Shown in pieces: positions 1 through 8,531 of a stretch of DNA of 64,000 nt. The DNA comes from JAHELQ01 sp964491915. Lineage in GTDB: Bacteria; Acidobacteriota; Aminicenantia; UBA2199. The DNA lies in contig CAZBHS010000002.1 of NCBI GenBank assembly GCA_964491915.1, forward strand, positions 136,859 to 200,858, read 5' to 3'. Numbering within the stretch: the stretch's first letter is position 1; the number at the start of each line of letters is the position of its first letter. The translations under genes were made by a program, and so were the position numbers. Under the pieces are notes generated by a model that worked only from the letters and a program-made list of their open reading frames with translations, did not search any database and was not told the DNA's origin.

Positions 1-803
1 CAGAGGGCAAAGGGAATGGAACGCCAGTTTTTCTCGAAGCTGAAGTTTTTGATGAGAGTCAGATAACGATTTTTTACAAGATGGTATTTTACCAGGGGGC
101 TGCGGCCTAACGCGAGGGAGAATCGCGAGATAAAGTTTCGTTTTAATGTGGCGCTTCGGAAATGGTACACAATGGCCTGCGGGTAAAAATAATTGAGTAG
201 GCCCATATTTTGGGCCCGCCAGCCGATATCGAGGTCTTCCCAGAAGATGAAGAAATCCTCGTCATAATACTGTCCATCCATTTCCAGCCTATCGAGGGCC
301 GACCGGGAAAATACCGTCGCGGCTCCGCAAACGGAAAAGACCGGTCCCTCCTTCAGCTCTAGCGATTCCAGTGGTTGTCCGTAGCCTACCTCCTGGGGAT
401 AGAGGGCGGCCGATAGCCGTTGGCCGGCGGAGTCCACGGTTTTTTTGTCGAAGCGCAGCAGCAGGGGGGAAAGTAGCGCGATCTCCCGGTTTGATTGGAA
501 CCTGTCTATGACCAGCCGATTGAAGTCGTCATCGAGAATGATGTCCGCGTTCGCCACCACCACCAGGCTTGAGGTCGAAGCCCGGATGCCGGTGTTGGCG
601 CCGGCGGCGTACCCGGAGTTTCTATCGAGAGCGATCAAATGAATGTCGTTGTATTGCCTGAGTAGTTCGAGTGAATTGTCCTGGGAATTGTTATCGACAA
701 CGACAATCTCTTTGAACGGTACGGTTTGCCGGAGTAACGAGGCGATATTGTCTTTCAGGAAACCTGCGGAGTTGTAACTGATGATTACAATGGAAATATC
801 CAT
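1..803 (-). CDS. Glycosyltransferase family 2, C-terminus cut by window edge
   Basis: The reading frame opens at the ATG at 803 and stays open to the left edge, giving about 267 residues without a stop, so the C-terminus is missing. The N-terminus reads DISIVIISYNS, the usual first strand of GT-A family 2 enzymes. Around residues 80-90 there is NADIILDDD, an acidic nucleotide-sugar/metal-binding segment, and around residue 195 FFIFWEDLDIGWR, the conserved acceptor/base region of rhamnosyltransferase-like family 2 members. The family transfers sugars from nucleotide-sugar donors, here most likely onto a cell-surface polysaccharide. It lies downstream of the serine-palmitoyltransferase-like gene on the same strand, separated by a long inverted repeat. 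The acceptor and sugar cannot be read from sequence. Confidence 0.88.
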   Translation of the reverse strand, partial: MDISIVIISYNSAGFLKDNIASLLRQTVPFKEIVVVDNNSQDNSLELLRQYNDIHLIALDRNSGYAAGANTGIRASTSSLVVVANADIILDDDFNRLVIDRFQSNREIALLSPLLLRFDKKTVDSAGQRLSAALYPQEVGYGQPLESLELKEGPVFSVCGAATVFSRSALDRLEMDGQYYDEDFFIFWEDLDIGWRAQNMGLLNYFYPQAIVYHFRSATLKRNFISRFSLALGRSPLVKYHLVKNRYLTLIKNFSFEKNWRSIPFAL

Positions 804-838
804 AACGTCCCGGCCCACTTTATTTTTAAGTTCCTTAT

Positions 839-879
839 TTTTCCTTCAAATACCTGGTATACAGATATTTGAAGGAAAA
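839..879. repeat. 14-bp perfect inverted repeat between two minus-strand genes
   Basis: Positions 839-852 and 866-879 are perfect reverse complements (TTTTCCTTCAAATA and its complement) with a 13-nt loop. The stem is AT-rich and lacks a clean U-tract, so it is not a textbook terminator. It may act as a transcript end or processing hairpin between the genes at 900-2081 and 1-803, or as an operator. Confidence 0.7.
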
Positions 880-899
880 TCAACAATATATAGATCGTG

Positions 900-2081
900 T
901 TAAATAATTCCGATTGCTTTGCCGCCTTCGTAAAAACCCTTGAGGATAAACTCGAGGTCTTCATCGGTATGTGTGGCGGTAAAGGAGGTACGAATCAACG
1001 AATCTTCCGGTGGAACCGCGGGGGCGATGACCGGATTTGTAAATATACCGTAATCCCTGAGAAAATGCCAGAGCATGAAGGTTTTATGTTCATCCCTGAT
1101 GAAAACAGGTATGATGGGGGTTTGGGTGTTTCCGGTATGGTAGCCCATTTCCGTGAGCTTCTGATTCATGATCCGGGTAATCTCCCACAGGCGTTCTCTT
1201 CTCCAGGGTTCGGTGCGGATAATTTCGAGAGCTTTGTATGCGGCGCCGAGGGCGGCGGGAGTGATGGAGGCCGAGAAAATCAACGAGCGGGCCGCGTGCT
1301 TGATGTATTGGATGACCCTTCTTTCACCCACCACAAACCCCCCCAGTGACGCGAAGGCTTTTGAGAATGTGGTCATGATTAGGTCAACGTCTTCGTGCAA
1401 TCCAAAATGTTCCGCGGTTCCACGGCCATGTTCCCCCATAATGCCTACGCTGTGCGCATCGTCCACCATGACGCGGGCGCCGTGCGCTTTGGCGACTTTA
1501 ACGATTTCCGGGAGATTGGCCAGATCGCCTTCCATACTGAATACTCCATCGACAATCAGCAATTTCCCTTTATCTTCCGGCAACCGCTCCATTTTGGCTT
1601 TCAGATCGTCGATGTCATTGTGTTTATACTTCACCACATCGGCATACGATAGGCGTACCGCGTCCATGATGGAGGCGTGAACCATCCGGTCGATGATGAT
1701 GATATCGTTCCTGCCTGCCAGCGCGCTGACAACGCCGAGGTTCGTCTGGAAACCAGTGGAAAATGTCAGCGCTTCGTCTTTTCCCATGAATTCCGCGATT
1801 TTTTCCTCTAATTCAACGTGGAGCGAATAGGTACCGTTTAAAAAGCGGGATCCGCAAGTAGAAGAACCATATTTCTTGACGACTTCGATGACAGCGTCTT
1901 TGATTATGTCGTTGTCAAAAAGACCGAGATAATTGTTCGAGCCAACCATCAAAATCTTCTTGCCGCCTACCCACACATAGTTCCCCTCTACTTTTTCTAT
2001 TTCGGTAAAATATGGATACAGGCCGGTAGCTTTGGCCTCATCTGCTCTTGTAAATTCATAACACTTTTTAAAAACATCCAT
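900..2081 (-). CDS. Alpha-oxoamine synthase, serine palmitoyltransferase-like
   Basis: A 393-residue PLP enzyme of the alpha-oxoamine synthase family (BioF, KBL, HemA, SPT), which condenses an amino acid with an acyl-CoA. Visible motifs are GSNNYLGL (about 47-54), GSRFLNGT (77-84), HASIMD (135-140), the PLP-contacting VDDAHSVG (207-213) and the Schiff-base lysine K241 in TTFSKAFAS. The segments LYPYF near residue 21, SRFLNGT and FSMEGDLANLPEI match bacterial serine palmitoyltransferases of the Bacteroidetes type better than BioF, so I favour sphingolipid or amino-ketone lipid synthesis. BioF or KBL remain possible. The start has a GGGGAG ribosome site 6-11 nt upstream. No biotin genes lie nearby, and the next gene on this strand is a glycosyltransferase. 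Confidence 0.85.
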   Translation of the reverse strand: MDVFKKCYEFTRADEAKATGLYPYFTEIEKVEGNYVWVGGKKILMVGSNNYLGLFDNDIIKDAVIEVVKKYGSSTCGSRFLNGTYSLHVELEEKIAEFMGKDEALTFSTGFQTNLGVVSALAGRNDIIIIDRMVHASIMDAVRLSYADVVKYKHNDIDDLKAKMERLPEDKGKLLIVDGVFSMEGDLANLPEIVKVAKAHGARVMVDDAHSVGIMGEHGRGTAEHFGLHEDVDLIMTTFSKAFASLGGFVVGERRVIQYIKHAARSLIFSASITPAALGAAYKALEIIRTEPWRRERLWEITRIMNQKLTEMGYHTGNTQTPIIPVFIRDEHKTFMLWHFLRDYGIFTNPVIAPAVPPEDSLIRTSFTATHTDEDLEFILKGFYEGGKAIGII

Positions 2082-2275
2082 TATTAACTCCCCATTTAAA
2101 GATACCCTCGCCGAAAAATCTTCTAAAAGAAAAAAGGCAAATTATTGCAGTTTTTAGAATCACCTTCACTGACCAAAGGGCATTTAATTTCAAAATTTGG
2201 TAAAATTTATCGTTTTCTGTTAAATTTATATTACTAATCATTGAGAATTGTCAATTTCCAGGGGAGCCGGGACCA

Positions 2276-2755
2276 TTATTTTTTTCTTGTCCCGCTATTC
2301 CGACTGGCACTGAAACCGGCTACGAATTTTTGATAGGTCTTCAGGGACCAATTGTCTTTAAAGACAGCCGTAAAAATTATTTCGCCGCTTATTGTGTGCT
2401 TTCCAATTAAAGAGGTTTCGTTGAGTTTAAATGGAATTTCCACCTCTTTTTTTAGCTCTAGATATACATTTTCCTGTTCTTGCTTGGTCTGGAAGTCCAA
2501 CTCAGACGCTGTGAAGAATACTTTGGAAAAAGTCAAGGTACTGGTTTTATCGAGTTTTATGATGAACTCAGGGTGAGATGATATTCTGATGTGATCCTTC
2601 GGTGTAATCTTGATTTTTAGTATCCCCTCCTCACCTTGCCGAACACGTTTCGGTGTCACATTTGTAGTGATTTTTAAATAATCTTCCTGGGAAGATTGAT
2701 TTGTATATATAAATAGATTTAATAGAACTATAATAAATATAACTACCCGTCTCAT
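2276..2755 (-). CDS. Exported protein of unknown function, beta-sandwich-like
   Basis: I place the start at the ATG at 2755 (MRRVVIF), because a consensus promoter ends 7 nt before it and the longer frame would begin inside the -35 box. The protein has about 159 residues. An N-terminal hydrophobic stretch (about 4-18) is probably a signal peptide. The rest is a charged, beta-rich domain (TPKRVRQGEEGILKIKITP and similar) that faintly resembles the N-terminal immunoglobulin-like domain of DsbD but has no cysteines. I do not assign a function. It stands alone between a PLP enzyme and a divergently transcribed amidotransferase. Confidence 0.65.
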   Translation of the reverse strand: MRRVVIFIIVLLNLFIYTNQSSQEDYLKITTNVTPKRVRQGEEGILKIKITPKDHIRISSHPEFIIKLDKTSTLTFSKVFFTASELDFQTKQEQENVYLELKKEVEIPFKLNETSLIGKHTISGEIIFTAVFKDNWSLKTYQKFVAGFSASRNSGTRKK

Positions 2756-2762
2756 TTTGCCC

Positions 2763-2791
2763 AATATACTATATTTAGAATAAAATGTCAA
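2763..2791 (-). promoter_or_regulatory. Sigma-70 promoter giving a leaderless mRNA
   Basis: On the minus strand TTGACA (2791-2786), a 17-nt spacer and TATATT (2768-2763) are followed after 7 nt by the ATG at 2755. The start of transcription should fall at or within 1-2 nt of the ATG, leaving no room for a ribosome site. Confidence 0.75.
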
Positions 2792-2911
2792 GATGAAGCT
2801 ATTGAGCCGGTTTATATTTACATTTGTGGTTAGTTTATATTTGGTTTAGGGAGATTGTTTTTGTATTTTATTCTGGATATAATAAATGTGGAAGAATTTT
2901 TCGGAGGCCAT

Positions 2912-4024
2912 ATGAGACATTTAAACAAATTATCTATAGTTTTCGCCATTATCGTTTTGATTGCCGGCCAACCGGCAGCAGCGGACGATAATGCCTCGGG
3001 GGAGATTACAATCGCGATGTGCAGGCCGCTGGTCAGCCAGATTGAGAATATTGAAACACTATACCAGATGGATTTGATCGATATAGATAAAATAAAGCTC
3101 CTCTGCGTTTATCACGAAAACGAGGTGACAGATTACGAACCTTCATTCGCATATGTGACAAAGAATAAATTGAATTGGGTGAAATTCAGGAAGGTGACCG
3201 GCGATGTCTCCATCCGGGAGCTATTCGCCGAAAATGTCTGGACCTCTCAATTCAAGCAAATTTTCAAGGAGACCGATGGTATAATCTTTACTGGTGGAAT
3301 GGATATTCCACCGGCAATTTATGGGGAGGAAAGCCTTCTGTTAACGGAAGCCACAACTCCGGTGCGTTCGATGTACGAGAGTTCCTTCTTGTTTCATTTA
3401 TTGGGGGGGAGTCAAAATACCGCCTTTACCCCTTTCCTTAATAAGCGCCCCAACTACCCGGTACTGGGAATCTGTCTGGGGGCCCAAACAATGAATGTTG
3501 CGACCGGCGGTACTTTATATCAGGATATTCCAACTGAAATTTATAAATTGAAGACTGTTGAGAGTGTTCTTGGGCAGAGCTCTGAAAAAATCCATAGTTC
3601 AATCTATTCAAGAAAGATGAATGAAGTGGAAGAGCATTTGATCCCGGCCTTTCATCGCATTCACTTGATGAAAAAAAGCGTGTTTGTGAAAAAATTCGGC
3701 ATGAAGAGGTCGGATAATCCAATGGTACTGTCTTCTCATCATCAAGCGCTTGAAACGTTGGGCAAGGGATTGACGGTTACCGCCAAATCAATGGACGGAA
3801 AAGTGGTTGAGGCGGTTCAGCATGAAACATTTAAGAATGTCCTGGGTGTGCAATTCCACCCTGAGTATAAAGCTCTCTATACGAAAGGGCAATATTTCAA
3901 GAAAAAGCCCGGGGCTCCCAGGGATATTAATTTGAAGACGTTTCTGAGGGAGAATGGACCGTCGATGAGATTTCACAAGGCTTTGTGGAGTTGGTATTCC
4001 AACGGCCTCAGGAATTCGAAATAA
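2912..4024 (+). CDS. Exported class I glutamine-amidotransferase-like hydrolase (peptidase C26)
   Basis: The start at 2912 is chosen because GGAGG lies 5-7 nt upstream. The longer frame from 2855 has no ribosome site. The 370-residue product begins with a signal peptide (about 1-24, ending near AAADD). A gamma-glutamyl hydrolase-type fold follows: FTGGMDIPPAIYG (about 126-138), the nucleophile elbow GICLGAQTMN with C188, SSHHQAL and the histidine/glutamate motif QFHPEY near residue 312. Family members hydrolyse gamma-glutamyl bonds, for example gamma-glutamyl-GABA. Export is unusual for this mostly cytoplasmic family, so the physiological substrate is probably an extracellular gamma-glutamyl compound; that is inference. 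It appears to be a single gene. Confidence 0.82.
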   Translation: MRHLNKLSIVFAIIVLIAGQPAAADDNASGEITIAMCRPLVSQIENIETLYQMDLIDIDKIKLLCVYHENEVTDYEPSFAYVTKNKLNWVKFRKVTGDVSIRELFAENVWTSQFKQIFKETDGIIFTGGMDIPPAIYGEESLLLTEATTPVRSMYESSFLFHLLGGSQNTAFTPFLNKRPNYPVLGICLGAQTMNVATGGTLYQDIPTEIYKLKTVESVLGQSSEKIHSSIYSRKMNEVEEHLIPAFHRIHLMKKSVFVKKFGMKRSDNPMVLSSHHQALETLGKGLTVTAKSMDGKVVEAVQHETFKNVLGVQFHPEYKALYTKGQYFKKKPGAPRDINLKTFLRENGPSMRFHKALWSWYSNGLRNSK

Positions 4025-4212
4025 TTGTTTCTGTTCGCAAATGAGGTTTTTTTGCTTAAACAATAAATATTTGAGCATACATTTATGTGAATTGTGAAAA
4101 TATAGGTCGAGCGCGGTTTTATTTGTAGAGGTTTTGGTTATTATTTGAGAAAAAAAGTGAAACTTTTTCCCCTGTGGGCATAGGTTTTGACAGAAGCGGC
4201 TGCATAACGGAT

Positions 4213-4241
4213 TTGCATTTTTAATAAAAATCTCTTATAAT
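4213..4241 (+). promoter_or_regulatory. Sigma-70 promoter of the nusA operon
   Basis: TTGCAT (4213-4218), 17 nt, TATAAT (4236-4241). The predicted start near 4248 gives a leader of about 23 nt, with GAGG before the nusA ATG at 4271. Confidence 0.7.
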
Positions 4242-4270
4242 AACGTGTTTTGAGAAGATGAGGATAATTA

Positions 4271-5338
4271 ATGGCAGAAGAACTGTTGAAAAGCATCAAG
4301 CAGTTGAGCAAAGAGCGGGGAATATCTCCGGACATATTTTATTCTGCTATTAGAGAAGCATTACTCACGGTTTCCAGGAAGTACTTCAATTTCTCTCATG
4401 AAGCCGATGTTCAAGTGGAAATCAATAAAGATCGAGGGGATATCCAGGTTTATGTCACCAAACTCGTGGTAAAAGAAGTTCAGGACCCCTCGCAAGAAAT
4501 ATCCTGGAAGGATGCCCTTAAGCATGACACGAAAGTGAAAGAGGGTGATGAGATCAAGATATTCCTTCCTGGTGAGACACTTGGACGAGTCGCTGCCCAA
4601 ACCGCCAAACACATCATCATGCATAAAGTGATGAAGGCGGAGCAGCAGAAGATCTATGACAAGTATTACCCTTTGATGGGAACGTTGATGGTCGGCGAGG
4701 TAAGGCGTGTTGAGAAGAACAATGTAATCGTGGGGCTCGATATAGGAGAAGCTATACTTCCACCAAAAGAGCTGTCGCCGAAGGACGTGTTTCGCCGGAA
4801 TGACATTATCAAGTTCTATATTAAGCGTGTATTTCCTGAAGGTAAGGGACCCTTGATATTAGGGTCGCGGTATATGAATGATTTTGTACTCGAACTTATC
4901 AAAAAAGAGGTACCGGAAGTAGCAGAAGGTATTGTTAAGATTTATTCTATCTCAAGGGAACCCGGAATAAAGTCCAAGGTAGCTGTCTATTCGGTTGATA
5001 AGGCCGTTGATCCGGTGGGAGCCATTGTTGGAATGAATGGCAACCGGGTTCTTTCCATTACCAAAGAATTGAGAGGGGAACGAATTGATGTTATTGCATG
5101 GAATAGTTCTCCAGAGAGATTTATTGCCTCTGCCTTAACTCCTGCTGAAGTTTTAAAAGTTAAGATTGTTGACAAGGTCAATACTAAAGCTGAAGTTACT
5201 GTGTCTGATGAGTCACTGTCCTCCGCCATCGGTCGGAAAGGAATCAACATCAAATTAGCGTCAAAGCTCACGAAATGGAATATCCAGTTGACTAACAGGA
5301 TGGAAAATCGGGCAGATGTGACTCAAAAAAAATTGTAG
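4271..5338 (+). CDS. nusA: Transcription termination/antitermination factor NusA
   Basis: A 355-residue NusA with the usual order: N-terminal polymerase-binding domain (about 1-125), S1 domain (about 130-200, PLMGTLMVGEVRRVEKNN), and two KH domains. KH1 contains VGMNGNRV near 255 and KH2 contains IGRKGINIKLASKL near 320. It stops after KH2, so it lacks the C-terminal acidic repeats of proteobacterial NusA, as in many other phyla. It binds RNA polymerase and nascent RNA to modulate pausing, termination and antitermination. It is first in the operon; the gene normally before it, rimP, is not present here. infB follows after 12 nt. Confidence 0.97.
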   Translation: MAEELLKSIKQLSKERGISPDIFYSAIREALLTVSRKYFNFSHEADVQVEINKDRGDIQVYVTKLVVKEVQDPSQEISWKDALKHDTKVKEGDEIKIFLPGETLGRVAAQTAKHIIMHKVMKAEQQKIYDKYYPLMGTLMVGEVRRVEKNNVIVGLDIGEAILPPKELSPKDVFRRNDIIKFYIKRVFPEGKGPLILGSRYMNDFVLELIKKEVPEVAEGIVKIYSISREPGIKSKVAVYSVDKAVDPVGAIVGMNGNRVLSITKELRGERIDVIAWNSSPERFIASALTPAEVLKVKIVDKVNTKAEVTVSDESLSSAIGRKGINIKLASKLTKWNIQLTNRMENRADVTQKKL

Positions 5339-5350
5339 GGAGGGACGTGC

Positions 5351-7927
5351 ATGCAGAGTATCAAACTCCATGAAGCGACGAAACAATTTAAAATTTCCAA
5401 TAAACTCGCCATGTTTTTTCTGGAGAAACAAAATGTGCCTGTTAAGTCGCATTCATCGGTGATTTCTATGGAGCAGCTTGAAATGCTGCGGGAATTTTCG
5501 AAGAACCAGGGTAAATTTAAAAAAATAGTGGATGAGTTCGATGGAATTGAAAACGCGAAGAAAGAAAGCGCGAGAAAGTTGAAAGCCGAAAAGAAAGAGA
5601 AAGAAATCCAGGAAAAACTTGAAGAAGAACGGAAAGAAAAAGAGCGGCTTAAAAAAGCGAGATTAGAAAAAGAACTAAAGGAAAAAGAGAAGAAAGAAAT
5701 TGAACTCAGAGCTCTGAAAGAGAAGCGGCAAAAAGAAGAGCGGGCCGCAAGGCCGAAAGCTCCGAAGCCTAAACCTAAACCCCCTGCTCCTCCTGAAAAA
5801 ACCGCACCAGTCAAGCGTCATATTGAAGCGCGCCCCCCTAAAAAAGAAGTAAAAGCAAAACCTGTGGAATCTCCAAGGGCTCCAGCCGGACGTAGGGATG
5901 TAAGGCCTTCAGCCCCGACTACCCCCAAAAAAGTAGACGATAGAAGACCGCCGTCAAATTTGAATAAACCGAAAGGACCGGTAAAAGCTCGAACAGACGA
6001 TCCGAAGAAAAAAACTCAAGAACAAGATCGGCGACAGAAGAAATGGAAAGATCGCCCCGGCGGTTTTAACCGCGGTTCGCGCAGATTTAATAAAGATGGA
6101 AGAGATCGGCATGGCGGTTATTCCAGACAAAGAACCCCGGTAAAAATAATTCCGAAAAAAGAGATTGTGTTTGATCTACCCAAGTCCATCAGGATCTCAG
6201 ATTTTATCACTCCCCGGGAATTAAGCGATAAATTAAACGTTAAATTGAAAGAACTTGGAGATATTATGGAGGGAATACACCTTGTATGCGACTCCAGTCA
6301 AGTCATGGAAATGAATGAAGTAAAAGCTGTATGTAATAAATTGAATGTGGAGTTAGAGATGGTTCCTTATGAGGATCAAGAGTTCTTCAATTCAATTGAA
6401 AAGAGTAACGCGACCAGGGAAACACGTGCGCCGATTGTGACAGTTATGGGGCATGTTGATCATGGAAAAACGACTCTTTTAGACACATTGAGAAAAACCA
6501 GCGTTGCAGATCGCGAAGCTGGAGGAATTACTCAATCTATTGGCGCTTACAAGTTGAGCATCGGTGGGAATGATATCATATTCATTGACACCCCAGGTCA
6601 CGAAGCCTTCACCAATCTCAGGGCGCGAGGCGCCAAAGTGACGGATATCGTCGTTTTGGTTGTAGCTGCCAATGATAGTGTGCAGCCGCAGACAATAGAA
6701 GCTATCAATCACGCTCGTGCCGCGAATGTTCCGATTATCGTCGCCATTAATAAAATTGATTTGCAAGGCGCGGATCCCACTCGGGTCAAACAGGCGTTGA
6801 GTCAGCACAATGTTCTTGTCGAGGCGTGGGGTGGAGATGTTGTGTCTGTCGAAATTTCCGCTAAACTTAACCAGAATTTAGATACGTTGCTGGAGATGAT
6901 TGTCCTCGTATCCGAAATGCAGGAGCTGAAAACATATAAAAATGCTCTGGCCCGGGGTACGATCATCGAGTCCCGCCTGGATACCAAACTGGGACCAATC
7001 GCAACCGTATTGATTATGAACGGTGTCGCCAAACGGGGCGACTTCTTTATTTGCGGCAATTCCGTCGGCAAGATAAAAAAAGTGTTCGACGACAAGGGGA
7101 AACCGGTAAAAGAGGCTCAGGCTCCTATTCCAGTTGAAATTATGGGATTCGATGGGGTTCCTGAGGCTGGAGATCTGTTTCAAGTTGTTGAAGATATCGA
7201 AAAGGCAAAACGTGTGATCGATATCAGAAAGATTCGCGGGAAAGAAGCGAAAGAAGAAGAGGTCCAGGCAGGCAAGAAGTTGAGTCTCCAAAATCTGTTC
7301 AAGAAGATGGAACATACTAAGAGCAAGACATTCCCGATGATTATCAAGACGGATAATTTTGGATCCAACGAAGTCCTGGAAAAAGTTCTATTAAAGCAGT
7401 CTACCGAAAGTCTTCAAATTAGTATCGTGCATAAAGGCGTCGGCAATATCACCGAAGGGGATATTATGCTCGCTTCGGCTGCCAATGCCATTTTGATCGG
7501 CTTCAATGTCAGAGCCCCTCAAAAAATTCTCGCTCTTGCTAAACAAGAGAGAATAGAGATTAAGCTCTACAATGTCATCTATCACCTGATCGAGGATATC
7601 GAAAAGGCGCTCAAGGGTGAAATTGAGCCGGAATATGTGGAAACACAGATCGGGAAAGTCGAGATTCTTCAGAAATTCAAAATCTCCAGGATCGGAATTG
7701 TTGCCGGATGTATTGTCAGGGAAGGTAAGATCACCAGAAAAGCGAAAGTGAAAGTCATAAGAGGCAAAGATCTGGTTTTTGAAGGTGATCTCGAAACGTT
7801 GAGACGAGTCAAGGATGAAGTTTCTGAAGTTAAGGCCGGTATTGAGTGCGGCATTAAGATCAAGAATTTCAATGCTATTGAAATCGGAGATTTCCTTGAA
7901 GTCTACGATTTGAAATTAGTTGAATGA
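5351..7927 (+). CDS. infB: Translation initiation factor IF-2
   Basis: An 858-residue IF-2. Residues about 1-55 form the IF2 N-terminal helix domain. Residues 60-290 are a highly charged, Lys/Glu/Pro/Arg-rich linker. The GTPase domain starts near 360 with G1 GHVDHGKTT (367-375), a DTPGH motif near 415 and NKID near 470. Domains II, III and C2 follow to the end. It delivers initiator tRNA to the 30S subunit and promotes subunit joining. GGAGGGACGTGC precedes the ATG. The stop codon overlaps the start of the DUF503 gene by four bases (ATGA). The YlxR gene often found between nusA and infB is absent. Confidence 0.98.
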   Translation: MQSIKLHEATKQFKISNKLAMFFLEKQNVPVKSHSSVISMEQLEMLREFSKNQGKFKKIVDEFDGIENAKKESARKLKAEKKEKEIQEKLEEERKEKERLKKARLEKELKEKEKKEIELRALKEKRQKEERAARPKAPKPKPKPPAPPEKTAPVKRHIEARPPKKEVKAKPVESPRAPAGRRDVRPSAPTTPKKVDDRRPPSNLNKPKGPVKARTDDPKKKTQEQDRRQKKWKDRPGGFNRGSRRFNKDGRDRHGGYSRQRTPVKIIPKKEIVFDLPKSIRISDFITPRELSDKLNVKLKELGDIMEGIHLVCDSSQVMEMNEVKAVCNKLNVELEMVPYEDQEFFNSIEKSNATRETRAPIVTVMGHVDHGKTTLLDTLRKTSVADREAGGITQSIGAYKLSIGGNDIIFIDTPGHEAFTNLRARGAKVTDIVVLVVAANDSVQPQTIEAINHARAANVPIIVAINKIDLQGADPTRVKQALSQHNVLVEAWGGDVVSVEISAKLNQNLDTLLEMIVLVSEMQELKTYKNALARGTIIESRLDTKLGPIATVLIMNGVAKRGDFFICGNSVGKIKKVFDDKGKPVKEAQAPIPVEIMGFDGVPEAGDLFQVVEDIEKAKRVIDIRKIRGKEAKEEEVQAGKKLSLQNLFKKMEHTKSKTFPMIIKTDNFGSNEVLEKVLLKQSTESLQISIVHKGVGNITEGDIMLASAANAILIGFNVRAPQKILALAKQERIEIKLYNVIYHLIEDIEKALKGEIEPEYVETQIGKVEILQKFKISRIGIVAGCIVREGKITRKAKVKVIRGKDLVFEGDLETLRRVKDEVSEVKAGIECGIKIKNFNAIEIGDFLEVYDLKLVE

Positions 7928-8208
7928 TTATCGGCGTGATGGTGCTGGGTCTTTTTGCTGAGAGTTCGACGAGCCTCAAAGATAAACGGCATATTGTAGC
8001 TAGCGCAAAAGAAAAATTGCGTAATAGGTTTAATATATCAATTATTGAGAGTGACTACCAGGACCTCTGGCAAAGGATTCAGTTGACCATCGTGATGGTA
8101 TCGAATTCAAAGAAACTGCTGGATCAGGCTTTTTCACAAATTGAGGATTTTATTCTCTCTTCATATCCAGTTCAATTGCTGGAAATTAATAAGGAATTTA
8201 TGTCATAA
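7924..8208 (+). CDS. DUF503 (YlxP-like) small protein
   Basis: 94 residues, matching the DUF503/YlxP family by length, by the N-terminal IIGVMVLGLFAESSTSLKDKR pattern (residues 2-22) and by position between infB and rbfA, where ylxP is found in many bacteria. The family has a ferredoxin-like fold and a suspected role in ribosome assembly; its biochemical activity is not established. The start overlaps the infB stop (ATGA) and the stop overlaps the rbfA start by one base, so translational coupling is likely. Confidence 0.9.
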   Translation: MIIGVMVLGLFAESSTSLKDKRHIVASAKEKLRNRFNISIIESDYQDLWQRIQLTIVMVSNSKKLLDQAFSQIEDFILSSYPVQLLEINKEFMS

Positions 8209-8531
8209 TGTCTCACCGGGTTGAACGTTTTGCCAGCACTTTGCAGCAATGTTTGGCCGATATCTTGTTGAATGATATCGATCATCCGAATTTGAAACTC
8301 ATTTCTATCTCGAGGGTGGATGTGAGTCCTGATCTGAAAAAAGCGAATGTTTTTATAGCGGATCCTCTCGGAATGGTGGAGAATCCTGTGGAGAAGTTGA
8401 ACCGAGCGAAAGGCTTTATCAAAAAACGACTGGCAAGGAGAATGGTTTTGAAATATGTGCCTGAGCTTATATTTGTAGAATTTGAATATAATGATTCAGT
8501 GAAGCCTGAATCAACAGATGATGAACGATGA
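8208..8531 (+). CDS. rbfA: Ribosome-binding factor A
   Basis: 107 residues with the family's N-terminal pattern RVERFASTLQQCLADILLNDIDHP, a KH-like fold and ISRVDVSPDLKKANVFI in the first strands. RbfA helps mature the 5' end of 16S rRNA and is needed for growth in the cold. It overlaps the DUF503 stop (TAATG) and its own stop overlaps the next start (ATGA). Its place in the infB-rbfA-truB cluster supports the call. Confidence 0.95.
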   Translation: MSHRVERFASTLQQCLADILLNDIDHPNLKLISISRVDVSPDLKKANVFIADPLGMVENPVEKLNRAKGFIKKRLARRMVLKYVPELIFVEFEYNDSVKPESTDDER

